From Streptomyces sp. NRRL S-455 (GTDB lineage: Bacteria > Actinomycetota > Actinomycetes > Streptomycetales > Streptomycetaceae), in contig NZ_JOCT01000021.1 in the NCBI RefSeq assembly GCF_000717875.1, positions 1-64,000 on the forward strand: a DNA stretch of 64,000 nt, written 5' to 3'. Position numbers and translations under genes: made by a program. Position 1 is the stretch's first letter, and every line of letters begins with the position of its first letter. Positions 42,283-51,473 of the stretch are shown piece by piece. Under the pieces are notes generated by a model, which saw only the letters and a list, made by a program, of their open reading frames with translations, was not told the origin of the DNA and did no database searches.

Positions 42283-43977
42283 CTACGCCTCCCGCCGCAC
42301 CTCCACAACCCGGAACCGGTTGGCCACGAACGCCCCGTCGCACAGCGCCGCACTCGCCGCCGGATTACCGCCCGACCCGTGGAAGTCCGAGAACGCGGCC
42401 GTCTGGTTCACATACACCCCACCCGTCAGATTCAGCGACAGCTGCGCCGCCTCCTCCAGGCAGGCCTCCCGCACGTCCTGCTCGACCTCCGGGTCGGTGG
42501 TGTACGCCCCGACGGTCATCGCGCCCTTCTCACGGACGGTCCGGCGCAGCAGCTCCACCGCGTCCGAGGCCGAGTCGACCGCGACCGCGAAGGACACCGG
42601 CCCGAAGCACTCGCTCATGTACGCGGCCTCCGCGTCCGGCTTGGCCCCGTCCAGCTTCACGATCACCGGCGTCCGGACGACCGCACCGGGGAAGTCCGGG
42701 TTGGCGATCTCCCGGGAGGCCAGCGCGACCTCGCCCAGCCCACCGGCCGCCTCCAGCCGCGCCTTCACGTCCGGGTTGACGATCGCCCCGAGCAGCGCGT
42801 TGGCCCGGGCGTCGTCGCCCAGCAGCCCGTCCACCGCCTTGGCGAGATCCGCCACGACCTCGTCGTAGGACTTGGGCCCCTGGTCCGTGGAAATGCCCTC
42901 GCGCGGGACGAGCAGGTTCTGCGGGGTCGTGCACATCTGGCCGCTGTACAGGGACAGCGAGAACGCCAGGTTGGAGAGCATCCCCTTGTAGTCGGACGTG
43001 GAGTGCACGATGACCGTGTTGACGCCGGCCTTCTCCGTGTAGACCTGCGCCTGGCGGGCGTTGGCCTCCAGCCAGTCGCCGAACTCGGTGGAGCCCGTGT
43101 AGTCGATGATCCGGACCTCGGGGCGCAGGGCGAGTGTCTTGGCGATGCCCTCGCCGGGGCGCTCGGCGGCCAGCGCGACCAGGTTCGGGTCGAAGCCCGC
43201 TTCGGCGAGCACCTCGCGGGCGACCTGCACGGTGAGGGCGAGCGGCAGCACCGCGCGCGGGTGGGGCTTGACCAGGACCGCGTTGCCGGTGGCGAGGGAG
43301 GCGAACAGGCCCGGGTAGCCGTTCCACGTCGGGAAGGTGTTGCAGCCGATCATCAGGGCGATGCCGCGCGGGACCGGCGTGAACTGCTTGGTCATGGCCA
43401 GCGGGTCGCGCTTGCCCTGGGGTTTGGTCCACTCCGCGGTGTCGGGCGTGCGCACCTGCTCCACGTAGGCGTAGGCCACCGCCTCGAGGCCGCGGTCCTG
43501 CGCGTGCGGCCCGCCCGCCTGGAACGCCATCATGAAGGCCTGGCCGGAGGTGTGCATGACCGCGTGCGCGAACTCGTGCGTCCGGTCGCTGATGCGCTTG
43601 AGGATCTCCAGGCAGACCACCGCGCGCTGCTCCGCGCCCGCGTCCCGCCAGGCGCGCTGGCCGGCCTTCATCGCGGGGAGCAGCACGTCGAGGTCCGCGT
43701 GCGGGTACGTGACGCCCAGGTCGACGCCGTACGGGGAGGTCTCGCCGCCCACCCAGTCGTCCGTGCCCGGCTGGCCGAGGTCGAGGCGGGTGCCGAGCAG
43801 GGCGTCGAAGGCGGCCTTGCCCGCCGCCGCGTCCAGGCTGCCGTTCTCCCCGTAGGCCTTGGGGTGCTCGGGGTGCGGGGACCAGTACGCGCGCGTGCGG
43901 ATCGCTTCCAGCGCCTGGTCGAGGGTGGACCGGTGCCGGGCGATCAGCTCGTGCGCCGAGAGTGCGGCGGCGGTCAT
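42283..43977 (-). CDS. paaN: PaaN-type aldehyde dehydrogenase
   Basis: 564 aa aldehyde dehydrogenase-superfamily protein, named PaaN in streptomycete phenylacetate degradation, where it may act on a ring-cleavage aldehyde. N-terminal region typical of PaaN, nucleotide-binding fold around GCNTFPTWNGYPGLFASLATGN, catalytic Cys in YSGQMCTTPQN. ATG at 43977 after GAGGAG. Divergent from the 3-hydroxyacyl-CoA dehydrogenase gene, with a palindromic operator between. The other paa ring-oxygenase genes are not in the window. Confidence 0.9.
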   Translation of the reverse strand: MTAAALSAHELIARHRSTLDQALEAIRTRAYWSPHPEHPKAYGENGSLDAAAGKAAFDALLGTRLDLGQPGTDDWVGGETSPYGVDLGVTYPHADLDVLLPAMKAGQRAWRDAGAEQRAVVCLEILKRISDRTHEFAHAVMHTSGQAFMMAFQAGGPHAQDRGLEAVAYAYVEQVRTPDTAEWTKPQGKRDPLAMTKQFTPVPRGIALMIGCNTFPTWNGYPGLFASLATGNAVLVKPHPRAVLPLALTVQVAREVLAEAGFDPNLVALAAERPGEGIAKTLALRPEVRIIDYTGSTEFGDWLEANARQAQVYTEKAGVNTVIVHSTSDYKGMLSNLAFSLSLYSGQMCTTPQNLLVPREGISTDQGPKSYDEVVADLAKAVDGLLGDDARANALLGAIVNPDVKARLEAAGGLGEVALASREIANPDFPGAVVRTPVIVKLDGAKPDAEAAYMSECFGPVSFAVAVDSASDAVELLRRTVREKGAMTVGAYTTDPEVEQDVREACLEEAAQLSLNLTGGVYVNQTAAFSDFHGSGGNPAASAALCDGAFVANRFRVVEVRREA

Positions 43978-44066
43978 GGGGGACCAACTCCTCGTCTCAA
44001 GAACTCCTCGTCGAGTTCATGACCTGGGCAGAAACCTGGGCGGGAACACTCGGACACAGCTAGAGT

Positions 44067-44086
44067 AACCGAACGATCGGTCGGTT
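44067..44086. promoter_or_regulatory. TetR-type (PaaR-like) operator between paaN and hydroxyacyl-CoA dehydrogenase
   Basis: AACCGAACGATCGGTCGGTT, a 20-bp near-palindrome (18 of 20) built on AACCGA/TCGGTT. It lies in the divergent promoter region. It resembles PaaR operators in other actinobacteria as I recall and is likely bound by the TetR protein encoded at 45652. Confidence 0.7.
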
Positions 44087-44137
44087 CAAGGGGGTCCACC
44101 GCATCTGTGGAAAACCCCGTGCGGGAGGATCGCGCAC

Positions 44138-45655
44138 ATGACAGCACTCGACCTCAGCAGCCCCGTGGCCGTCGTCGGCACCGGCACCATGGGCCAGGGC
44201 ATCGCCCAGGTCGCGCTGGTCGCCGGCCATCCCGTACGGCTGTACGACGCACTCCCCGGGCGGGCGCGGCAGGCGGCCGACGCGATCGCGGCCCGCCTGG
44301 ACCGGCTCGTCGAGAAGGAGCGGCTCACCGCCGCCGAGCGGGACGCCGCCCGCGCCCGGCTGCGGCCCGCCGAGACCCTCACCGAGCTCGCCGACTGCTC
44401 CCTGGTCGTCGAGGCGGTCCTGGAGCGGCTGGACGTCAAGCAGGAGCTGTTCCGCGAGCTGGAGGACATCGTCGACCGCGACTGCCTGCTCGCCACCAAC
44501 ACCTCGTCCCTCTCCGTCACCGCCATCGGCGGCGCCCTGCGTGCCCCCGGCCGCTTCGTCGGACTGCACTTCTTCAACCCGGCGCCGCTGCTGCCGCTGG
44601 TCGAGGTCGTCTCCGGGTTCGCCACGGACGTCACCTACGCCACGCGTGCGTACGAGACCGCCCGCGCCTGGGGCAAGACGCCGGTGGCCTGCGCGGACAC
44701 CCCTGGCTTCATCGTCAACCGCATCGCCCGGCCCTTCTACGCCGAGGCCTTCGCGGTGTACGAGGCGCAGGGCGCCGACCCGGCCACCATCGACGCCGTG
44801 CTGCGCGAGTCGGGCGGCTTCCGGATGGGCGCGTTCGAGCTGACCGACCTGATCGGCCAGGACGTCAACGAGTCCGTCACGCGGTCGGTCTGGGAGTCCT
44901 TCTTCCAGGACGTGCGCTTCACCCCGTCCCTCGCCCAGCGCCGCCTGGTCGAGTCCGGCCGGCTGGGCCGCAAGACCGGCCAGGGCTGGTACGACCACCG
45001 AGGGGGCGCCGAACGCCCCGAGCCGGACACCGCCGAGCACCGGCGGCCGCCCGCGTACGTCGTCGCCGAGGGCGGCCTGGGACCGGCCTCCGAACTGCTC
45101 GCGATGATCCGCGAGGCGGGCATCCCGGTCCGTGACGAGGACGAGGACAACGGCAGCCGGCTGGTGCTGCCGAGCGGCGGTCAGCTGGTCCTCGCCGACG
45201 GGCAGACGTCCGTGGAGTTCCGGGACGTCGTCTACTTCGACCTGGCCCTGGACTACCGCAAGGCGACCCGGATCGCCCTGTCCGCCTCCCAGGACACCGC
45301 CCCGCAGACCCTCGCCGAGGCCACCGGCCTCTTCCAGGCGCTCGGCAAGCAGGTCAGCGTCATCGGGGACGTGCCCGGCATGATCGTCGCCCGCACGGTC
45401 GCGCGGATCATCGACCTGGCGCACGACGCCGTCGCCAAGGGCGTGGCCACCGAGGAGGACATCGACACCGCGATGCGCCTCGGTGTCAACTATCCCCTGG
45501 GCCCGTTCGAGTGGAGCCGCCGGCTCGGCCGCTACTGGGCCTACGCGCTCCTGGACGACTTGCACGTACGCGACCCCTCGGGGCGCTACGCGCCGTCCCT
45601 CGCGCTGTACCGCCACGCCCACGCCTCCGACAAGCGGGAGGGCACCGCCTCATGA
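44138..45655 (+). CDS. 3-hydroxyacyl-CoA dehydrogenase (PaaH/PaaC type)
   Basis: 505 aa NAD-dependent enzyme oxidising L-3-hydroxyacyl-CoA. Rossmann motif VAVVGTGTMGQGIAQVAL at the N terminus, catalytic region GLHFFNPAPLLPLVEV, DTPGFIVNRI and a second C-terminal HCDH domain (SVIGDVPGMIVARTVARII). The double C-terminal domain and context support PaaH rather than a fatty-acid FadB. ATG at 44138 with GGGAGGA upstream; stop overlaps the tetR start (ATGA). Confidence 0.92.
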   Translation: MTALDLSSPVAVVGTGTMGQGIAQVALVAGHPVRLYDALPGRARQAADAIAARLDRLVEKERLTAAERDAARARLRPAETLTELADCSLVVEAVLERLDVKQELFRELEDIVDRDCLLATNTSSLSVTAIGGALRAPGRFVGLHFFNPAPLLPLVEVVSGFATDVTYATRAYETARAWGKTPVACADTPGFIVNRIARPFYAEAFAVYEAQGADPATIDAVLRESGGFRMGAFELTDLIGQDVNESVTRSVWESFFQDVRFTPSLAQRRLVESGRLGRKTGQGWYDHRGGAERPEPDTAEHRRPPAYVVAEGGLGPASELLAMIREAGIPVRDEDEDNGSRLVLPSGGQLVLADGQTSVEFRDVVYFDLALDYRKATRIALSASQDTAPQTLAEATGLFQALGKQVSVIGDVPGMIVARTVARIIDLAHDAVAKGVATEEDIDTAMRLGVNYPLGPFEWSRRLGRYWAYALLDDLHVRDPSGRYAPSLALYRHAHASDKREGTAS

Positions 45656-46242
45656 CCACCGCCAAGCGCGACACCTACACCCCGGACACCCTGCTGTCCG
45701 TCGCCGTCCGGGTGTTCAACGAGCGTGGCTACGACGGCACCTCCATGGAGCACCTCTCCAAGGCGGCCGGCATCTCCAAGTCGTCGATCTACCACCACGT
45801 ATCCGGCAAGGAGGAGCTGCTGCGCCGGGCCGTGAGCCGGGCGCTCGACGGTCTCTTCGGGATCCTCGGGGAGGAGCACGCGCGCGTGGGGCGTGCCGCC
45901 GAGCGCCTGGAGTACGTCGTGCGGCGCATGGTCGAGGTGCTCATAGCCGAGCTGCCCTATGTGACGCTGCTGCTGCGGGTGCGCGGCAACACCGACACCG
46001 AGCGGTGGGCGCTGGAGCGGCGCCGCGACTTCGACCACCGGGTGGCCGATCTGCTGAGGGCCGCGGCGGCGGAAGGGGACGTGCGCGGCGACATCGACGG
46101 CCGGCTGGTGACCCGGCTGGTCTTCGGCATGATCAACTCGATTGTCGAGTGGTACCGGCCGGACGGGCGCGGCATGGGCGAGCGCGAGGTGGCCGACGCG
46201 GTGGTGCGACTGGCGTTCGGGGGGCTCCGGAAGGACGCCTGA
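45652..46242 (+). CDS. TetR-family repressor (PaaR-like)
   Basis: 196 aa. N-terminal HTH LLSVAVRVFNERGYDGTSMEHLSKAAGISKSSIYHHVSGKEEL, C-terminal helical ligand domain. Translationally coupled to the dehydrogenase gene, so it probably senses phenylacetyl-CoA or a related acyl-CoA and represses the unit. Two matching palindromes (44067-44086 and 46867-46884) suggest it controls both the paa-like genes and the bkd operon; this is inference. Confidence 0.88.
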   Translation: MTTAKRDTYTPDTLLSVAVRVFNERGYDGTSMEHLSKAAGISKSSIYHHVSGKEELLRRAVSRALDGLFGILGEEHARVGRAAERLEYVVRRMVEVLIAELPYVTLLLRVRGNTDTERWALERRRDFDHRVADLLRAAAAEGDVRGDIDGRLVTRLVFGMINSIVEWYRPDGRGMGEREVADAVVRLAFGGLRKDA

Positions 46243-46252
46243 GCGGCTCCGC

Positions 46253-46765
46253 TCAGCTCTGCGGCTCCAGGTCCTCCTCCTCGAAGACCAGCAGCGTGCG
46301 CGTGCTGAGCACCTGCGGGATGGCCTGGAGCCGGGTGAGCACCAGTTCGCGCAGGGCCCGGTTGTCGGACACGTGCACCAGCAGCAGCACGTCGAAGTCG
46401 CCGCCCACCAGGGCGATGTGAGAGGCCCCGGGCAGCTGTCTGAGCTCCTCGCGCACCGTCCGCCAGGAGTTCTGCACGATCTTCAGGGTGATGTACGCGG
46501 ATGTGCCCTGACCTGCCCGTTCGTGATTGACGCGGGCGCCGAAGCCACGGATGACTCCGTCCTCGACGAGCCGGTTGATCCGGGCGTAGGCGTTGGCGCG
46601 CGAGACGTGGACCCGCTCGGCGACCGACCGTATCGAGGAGCGGCCGTCCGCCTGGAGCATGCGCAGGATGTCCTGGTCGATGGCGTCCAGGGGCCGCGGT
46701 GGCGGCAGCGCACCGCTGTCGTCCTGGCTCCCGGCCCTGCTCTCGGCCATTTGTTCAGATGCCAC
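46253..46765 (-). CDS. bkdR: Lrp/AsnC-family regulator BkdR
   Basis: 170 aa. HTH at about 25-70 (LDAIDQDILRMLQADGRSSIRSVAERVHVSRANAYARI), then a RAM ligand domain with GGDFDVLLLVHV that binds amino acids. Divergent from bkdABC, so it probably controls branched-chain keto-acid oxidation in response to Leu, Ile or Val. Start taken at GTG 46765 because GGGAGG lies 9 bases before it; an ATG at 46786 lacks a ribosome site. A 9-bp inverted repeat lies about 45-70 bp upstream. Confidence 0.9.
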   Translation of the reverse strand: MASEQMAESRAGSQDDSGALPPPRPLDAIDQDILRMLQADGRSSIRSVAERVHVSRANAYARINRLVEDGVIRGFGARVNHERAGQGTSAYITLKIVQNSWRTVREELRQLPGASHIALVGGDFDVLLLVHVSDNRALRELVLTRLQAIPQVLSTRTLLVFEEEDLEPQS

Positions 46766-46808
46766 CTGCGCCACCCTCCCTGCCATGGACGTACTGCGTC
46801 CATCTCAG

Positions 46809-46835
46809 GCTGTGGAGAACCGTTTGTCCACAGCC
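46809..46835. promoter_or_regulatory. Inverted repeat with DnaA-box-like arms
   Basis: GGCTGTGGA (46809-46817) and TCCACAGCC (46827-46835) form a perfect 9-bp inverted repeat; the right arm includes TTGTCCACA (46824-46832), a DnaA box. It is in the bkdR/bkdA divergent region and may serve BkdR, DnaA or both. Confidence 0.5.
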
Positions 46836-46866
46836 TGATGCCACCCGTAGCCAAAATGTGCCGACG

Positions 46867-46884
46867 ACCGAACAATCGGTAGGT
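46867..46884. promoter_or_regulatory. Second TetR-type operator, upstream of bkdABC
   Basis: ACCGAACAATCGGTAGGT matches 16 of 18 positions of the site at 44068-44085. It lies 57 bp before the bkdA start, where it could block transcription. Confidence 0.6.
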
Positions 46885-46940
46885 GAGGCGGGTCACAGCC
46901 GACGCGTCTCCCGTAGCCGCTTCCACGAGGAGGTGCCGTC

Positions 46941-48092
46941 ATGACGGTCATGGAGCAGCGGGGCGCGTACCGGCCGACCCCGCCGCCCGCCTGGCAGCCC
47001 CGTACGGACCCAGCGCCGCTGCTGCCCGACGCGGAGCCGTACCGCGTCCTCGGCACCGAGGCCGCGGCGAAGGCCGACCCGGAGCTGCTGCGGGCGCTGT
47101 ACGCGCAGCTGGTCCGCGGCCGCCGCTACAACGCGCAGGCCACCGCCCTCACCAAGCAGGGCCGCCTCGCCGTCTATCCCTCCAGCACCGGGCAGGAGGC
47201 CTGCGAGGTCGCCGCCGCGATGGTGCTTCAGGAGCGCGACTGGCTCTTCCCGAGCTACCGCGACACGCTCGCCGTCGTCGCCCGCGGCGTGGACCCCGTC
47301 GAGGCGCTCACCCTGCTGCGCGGCGACTGGCACACCGGCTACGACCCCCATGAGCACCGGGTCGCCCCCCTGTGCACCCCGCTCGCCACCCAGCTGCCGC
47401 ACGCCGTGGGCCTCGCGCACGCCGCCCGCCTCAAGGGCGACGACGTGGTCGCGCTCGCCATGGTCGGCGACGGCGGCACCAGCGAGGGCGACTTCCACGA
47501 GGCGCTGAACTTCGCCGCCGTCTGGCAGGCACCGGTCGTCTTCCTGGTGCAGAACAACGGCTTCGCGATCTCCGTTCCGCTCGCCAAGCAGACCGCGGCC
47601 CCGTCACTGGCCCACAAGGCCGTCGGCTACGGCATGCCCGGCCGCCTGGTCGACGGCAACGACGCCGCCGCCGTGCACGAGGTCCTCTCCGACGCCGTAC
47701 GCCACGCCCGCGCGGGCGGCGGCCCCACCCTCGTCGAGGCGATCACCTACCGCGTCGACGCCCACACCAACGCCGACGACGCCACCCGCTACCGCGGCGA
47801 CGCCGAGGTCGAGACCTGGCGCGAGCACGACCCGATCCAGCTGCTGGAGCGGGAGCTCACCGCGCGCGGCCTGCTCGACGAGGACGGGAAGCGGGCCGCG
47901 GCGGACGCTGCCGAGGCGATGGCCGCCTCCCTGCGCGAGCACATGAACCAGGACCCGGTGCTCGACCCCATGGACCTGTTCACCGACGTCTACGCCGAGC
48001 CCACGCCCCAGCTGCGCGAGCAGCGGGAGCAGCTGCGGGCCGAGCTGGAGGCCGAGGCCGGCGCCGAGCCCGAGGGGGGCACGCACCGATGA
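46941..48092 (+). CDS. bkdA: Branched-chain alpha-keto acid dehydrogenase E1 alpha
   Basis: 383 aa thiamine-diphosphate subunit decarboxylating branched keto acids to acyl groups used as iso/anteiso fatty-acid and polyketide starters. ThDP motif GDGGTSEGDFHEALNFAAV ending in QNN is intact; GRRYNAQATALTKQGRLAVYPSSTGQEA is the family N-terminal signature, and YRVDAHTNADDATRYR the phosphorylation-loop equivalent. ATG at 46941 after GAGGAGGTG. First gene of a tight three-gene operon. Confidence 0.94.
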   Translation: MTVMEQRGAYRPTPPPAWQPRTDPAPLLPDAEPYRVLGTEAAAKADPELLRALYAQLVRGRRYNAQATALTKQGRLAVYPSSTGQEACEVAAAMVLQERDWLFPSYRDTLAVVARGVDPVEALTLLRGDWHTGYDPHEHRVAPLCTPLATQLPHAVGLAHAARLKGDDVVALAMVGDGGTSEGDFHEALNFAAVWQAPVVFLVQNNGFAISVPLAKQTAAPSLAHKAVGYGMPGRLVDGNDAAAVHEVLSDAVRHARAGGGPTLVEAITYRVDAHTNADDATRYRGDAEVETWREHDPIQLLERELTARGLLDEDGKRAAADAAEAMAASLREHMNQDPVLDPMDLFTDVYAEPTPQLREQREQLRAELEAEAGAEPEGGTHR

Positions 48093-49093
48093 CCACCGTC
48101 GCCGTCAAGCCGGCCACCATGGCGCAGGCCCTCACCCGCGCGCTGCGCGACGCGATGGCCGCCGACCCCGCCGTGCACGTCATGGGCGAGGACGTCGGCA
48201 CCCTGGGCGGTGTCTTCCGCGTCACCGACGGCCTCGCCGAGGAGTTCGGCGAGGACCGCTGCACGGACACCCCGCTCGCCGAGGCGGGCATCCTCGGCAC
48301 AGCGGTCGGCATGGCCATGTACGGCCTGCGCCCGGTCGTGGAGATGCAGTTCGACGCCTTCGCCTACCCGGCGTTCGAGCAGCTCATCTCGCACGTCTCC
48401 CGGATGCGCAACCGCACCCGCGGCGCCATGCCCCTGCCGATCACCATCCGGGTCCCCTACGGCGGCGGCATCGGCGGAGTCGAGCACCACAGCGACTCCT
48501 CCGAGGCGTACTACATGGCGACTCCGGGGCTCCATGTCGTCACGCCCGCGACCGTCGCCGACGCCTACGGACTGCTGCGCGCGTCCATCGCCTCCGACGA
48601 CCCGGTCGTCTTCCTGGAGCCGAAGCGGCTGTACTGGTCGAAGGACTCCTGGAACCCCGAGGAACCCACGCCCGTTGAACCCGTCGGCCGCGCGGTGGTG
48701 CGGCGCTCGGGCCGGAGCGCCACGCTCATCACGTACGGGCCGTCCGTACCCGTCTGCATGGAGGCGGCCGAGGCGGCCCGGGCCGAGGGCTGGGACCTCG
48801 AAGTCGTCGACCTGCGCTCCCTGGTGCCGTTCGACGACGAGACGGTGTGCGCCTCGGTGCGGCGGACGGGACGCGCGGTCGTCGTCCACGAGTCGGGCTC
48901 CTTCGGGGGCCCGGGCGGGGAGATCGCGGCCCGGGTCACGGAGCGCTGCTTCCACCACCTGGAGGCGCCGGTGCTGCGGGTGGCCGGGTTCGACGTCCCG
49001 TATCCGCCGCCGATGCTGGAGCGCCACCACCTGCCCGGTGTGGACCGGATCCTGGACGCCGTGGGGCGTCTGCAGTGGGAGGCCGAGAGCTGA
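48089..49093 (+). CDS. bkdB: Branched-chain alpha-keto acid dehydrogenase E1 beta
   Basis: 334 aa partner of E1 alpha; completes the thiamine site. [39 protein letters not shown] and PYGGGIGGVEHHSDSSEAYY are diagnostic. ATG at 48089 overlaps the bkdA stop (ATGA). Paralogue of the gene at 63692. Confidence 0.95.
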   Translation: MTTVAVKPATMAQALTRALRDAMAADPAVHVMGEDVGTLGGVFRVTDGLAEEFGEDRCTDTPLAEAGILGTAVGMAMYGLRPVVEMQFDAFAYPAFEQLISHVSRMRNRTRGAMPLPITIRVPYGGGIGGVEHHSDSSEAYYMATPGLHVVTPATVADAYGLLRASIASDDPVVFLEPKRLYWSKDSWNPEEPTPVEPVGRAVVRRSGRSATLITYGPSVPVCMEAAEAARAEGWDLEVVDLRSLVPFDDETVCASVRRTGRAVVVHESGSFGGPGGEIAARVTERCFHHLEAPVLRVAGFDVPYPPPMLERHHLPGVDRILDAVGRLQWEAES

Positions 49094-50463
49094 TGGCACA
49101 GGTGCTGGAGTTCAAGCTGCCCGACCTCGGTGAGGGACTCACCGAGGCGGAGATCGTGCGCTGGCTGGTCGAGGTCGGTGACGTCGTCGCCATCGACCAG
49201 CCGGTCGTCGAGGTCGAGACGGCCAAGGCGATGGTCGAGGTGCCCTGCCCCTACGGCGGCGTGGTCACGGCCCGCTTCGGCGAGGAGGGCACGGAACTGC
49301 CGGTCGGGGCACCGCTGATCACAGTGGCCGTGGGGGAGCGGGCGCCCGCCGGGTCCGGTGAGCCGGAGGCCGGGGGATCGGGCAACGTTCTGGTCGGATA
49401 CGGCACGTCCGAGGCACCCGCGCGGCGACGCCGGGTCCGGCGGGAGCGGCCGGTGTCCGGTACGTCCGCGGCGTCAGGCCAGGACAGTGCACGGGTGGCC
49501 GCAGCGGCACCCGCCGACGCCAGTGCCTCCACCACCCGGACCGTGAACGGACAGGACGGTGGCCCCGAGACCGACGACGGCCCCGTCCCCGTGATCTCGC
49601 CCCTGGTGCGCCGACTGGCCCGGCAGAACGGCCTGGACCTGCGGGAGCTGACCGGCTCCGGCCCGGACGGGCTGATCCTGCGGGCGGACGTGGAGTACGC
49701 CCTGCGTGCCGCTGCCCGTCCCACCGCGCCGACGGCACCCGAACCCCAGCCCTCCACCGCACCGGCGGCCCCCGGCGAGATCCGCACCCCCCTCAAGGGC
49801 GTCCGCGGCGCCGTCGCCGACAAGCTGGCGCGCAGTCGCCGCGAGATCCCGGACGCGACCTGCTGGGTGGACGCCGACGCCACCGAATTCATGCGGGCGC
49901 GCACGGCCATGAACGCGGCCGGCGGACCGAAGATCTCCGTCCTCGCCCTGCTGGCCCGGATCTGCACCGCGGCCCTCGCCCGCTTCCCCGAGCTCAACTC
50001 CACCGTGGACGCGGAGGCCAGGGAGGTCGTGCGGTTCGACCAGGTGCACCTGGGCTTCGCCGCGCAGACCGACCGGGGGCTCGTCGTCCCGGTCGTACGG
50101 GACGCGCACGCGCGCGACGCCGAGTCGCTGACCGCGGAGTTCGCCCGGCTGACCGAGGCGGGCCGGACCGGGACGCTGACGCCCGCGGAACTCACCGGCG
50201 GGACCTTCACGCTGAACAACTACGGAGTCTTCGGCGTCGACGGATCCACCCCGATCATCAACCACCCCGAGGCGGCGATGCTCGGCGTCGGCCGCATCGT
50301 CCCCAAGCCCTGGGTGCACGAGGGCGAGCTGGCGGTGCGGCAGGTCGTCCAGCTCTCCCTCACCTTCGACCACCGGGTGTGCGACGGCGGCACGGCGGGC
50401 GGCTTCCTCCGCTATGTGGCGGACTGCGTGGAACAGCCGGCGGTGCTGCTGCGGACTGTGTGA
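49093..50463 (+). CDS. bkdC: Dihydrolipoamide acyltransferase E2 of keto-acid dehydrogenase
   Basis: 456 aa. Lipoyl domain about 1-80 with lipoylated Lys45 in VETAKAMVEV, an Ala/Pro-rich linker, E3-binding domain about 168-205 (VISPLVRRLARQNGLDLREL), and the catalytic domain ending in DHRVCDGGTAGGFL, where His is catalytic. It transfers the acyl group to CoA. Starts at ATG 49093 overlapping the bkdB stop (TGATG). E3 is not encoded nearby. Confidence 0.95.
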   Translation: MAQVLEFKLPDLGEGLTEAEIVRWLVEVGDVVAIDQPVVEVETAKAMVEVPCPYGGVVTARFGEEGTELPVGAPLITVAVGERAPAGSGEPEAGGSGNVLVGYGTSEAPARRRRVRRERPVSGTSAASGQDSARVAAAAPADASASTTRTVNGQDGGPETDDGPVPVISPLVRRLARQNGLDLRELTGSGPDGLILRADVEYALRAAARPTAPTAPEPQPSTAPAAPGEIRTPLKGVRGAVADKLARSRREIPDATCWVDADATEFMRARTAMNAAGGPKISVLALLARICTAALARFPELNSTVDAEAREVVRFDQVHLGFAAQTDRGLVVPVVRDAHARDAESLTAEFARLTEAGRTGTLTPAELTGGTFTLNNYGVFGVDGSTPIINHPEAAMLGVGRIVPKPWVHEGELAVRQVVQLSLTFDHRVCDGGTAGGFLRYVADCVEQPAVLLRTV

Positions 50464-50549
50464 TCCCCGTCCGGTCCGCGAGCCGGTGCTCGTGAGCGGG
50501 CCGGTTCCCCCGCGTTCCATGAGATCGCGGGGGCCCGCATACTCGAGGG

Positions 50550-51473
50550 GTGACCGCCTACGAGCCCCCCGACGCAGCAGGCACCGCCGGGTACGACGCG
50601 ATCGTGCTCGCCGGCGGTGCCGCGCGCCGGCTGGGCGGTGTCGACAAGCCCGGTGTGCGCGTGGGCGGGCGGGCCCTGCTCGACCGGGTGCTCGCGGCCT
50701 GCGCCCGCGCCCGCACCACCGTCGTCGTGGCCGCGCCCCGCCCGACCGCACGGCCCGTGACCTGGGCCCGCGAGGATCCACCCGGCGGCGGCCCGCTAGC
50801 CGCGCTCGACGCGGGTCTCCGGCACACCACGGCGGAACACGTCCTGGTCCTCTCCGCCGACCTGCCGTTCCTCCAGGAGCGGACCGTCGACGAGCTGCTG
50901 GGCACCCTGCGGGACGGCGGCACCGACGGAGTGCTGCTGACCGACCCCGGCGGCCGTGACCAGCCGCTCGTCGCCGCCTACAGCGCGTCCCGGCTGCACA
51001 CGGCGCTCGCCGCCCTCGCCGGCCGGCACGGCTCTCTCTCCGGTCTCCCCCTGCGGCGCCTCGTCGCCGAGCTGAACCTCACCCGTATCTCCGACCCCGT
51101 CGCGTCCTTCGACTGCGACACCTGGGACGACATCGCCACCGCCAGGGCACGTATCAGGGAGCATGGGCACGTGTTGGATGAATGGATTTCCGCCGTCAAG
51201 GACGAACTGGGGATCGACCTCGATGTCGACACCCGCGGCCTGCTCGACCTCGCCCGCGACGCCGCCCACGGTGTGGCCAGACCCGCGGCGCCGCTGACCA
51301 CCTTCCTCGTCGGCTATGCCGCCGCGCGGGCCGGTGGCGGCCCCGAGGCGGTCGACGAGGCCTCCCGCAAGGCCGCGGCCCTCGCCGCCCGCTGGGCAGC
51401 GGAGGCCTCAGCCGGCAGCGAGGGGGACGTCGCCCCCGACGCCACCCCCGACACCCGCCCGGACGCCGGATGA
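50550..51473 (+). CDS. mobA: MobA-like nucleotidyltransferase fused to DUF6457 domain
   Basis: 307 aa. Residues about 15-205 are a MobA-type guanylyltransferase (IVLAGGAARRLGGVDKP, GPLAALDAGL, VLSADLPFL) that adds GMP to molybdopterin. From about 210 (DEWISAVKDELGID) a helical DUF6457 domain of unknown role is fused, with an acidic tail. GTG at 50550. Its stop overlaps the moeA start (ATGA), supporting a shared cofactor role. Confidence 0.88.
   Translation: MTAYEPPDAAGTAGYDAIVLAGGAARRLGGVDKPGVRVGGRALLDRVLAACARARTTVVVAAPRPTARPVTWAREDPPGGGPLAALDAGLRHTTAEHVLVLSADLPFLQERTVDELLGTLRDGGTDGVLLTDPGGRDQPLVAAYSASRLHTALAALAGRHGSLSGLPLRRLVAELNLTRISDPVASFDCDTWDDIATARARIREHGHVLDEWISAVKDELGIDLDVDTRGLLDLARDAAHGVARPAAPLTTFLVGYAAARAGGGPEAVDEASRKAAALAARWAAEASAGSEGDVAPDATPDTRPDAG

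Noticed and set aside
41859..42353. Leftward frame with a zinc-ribbon-like stretch
   Set aside because: No ribosome site or typical codon use, and it overlaps the paaN 3' end; listed only as a possible remnant.
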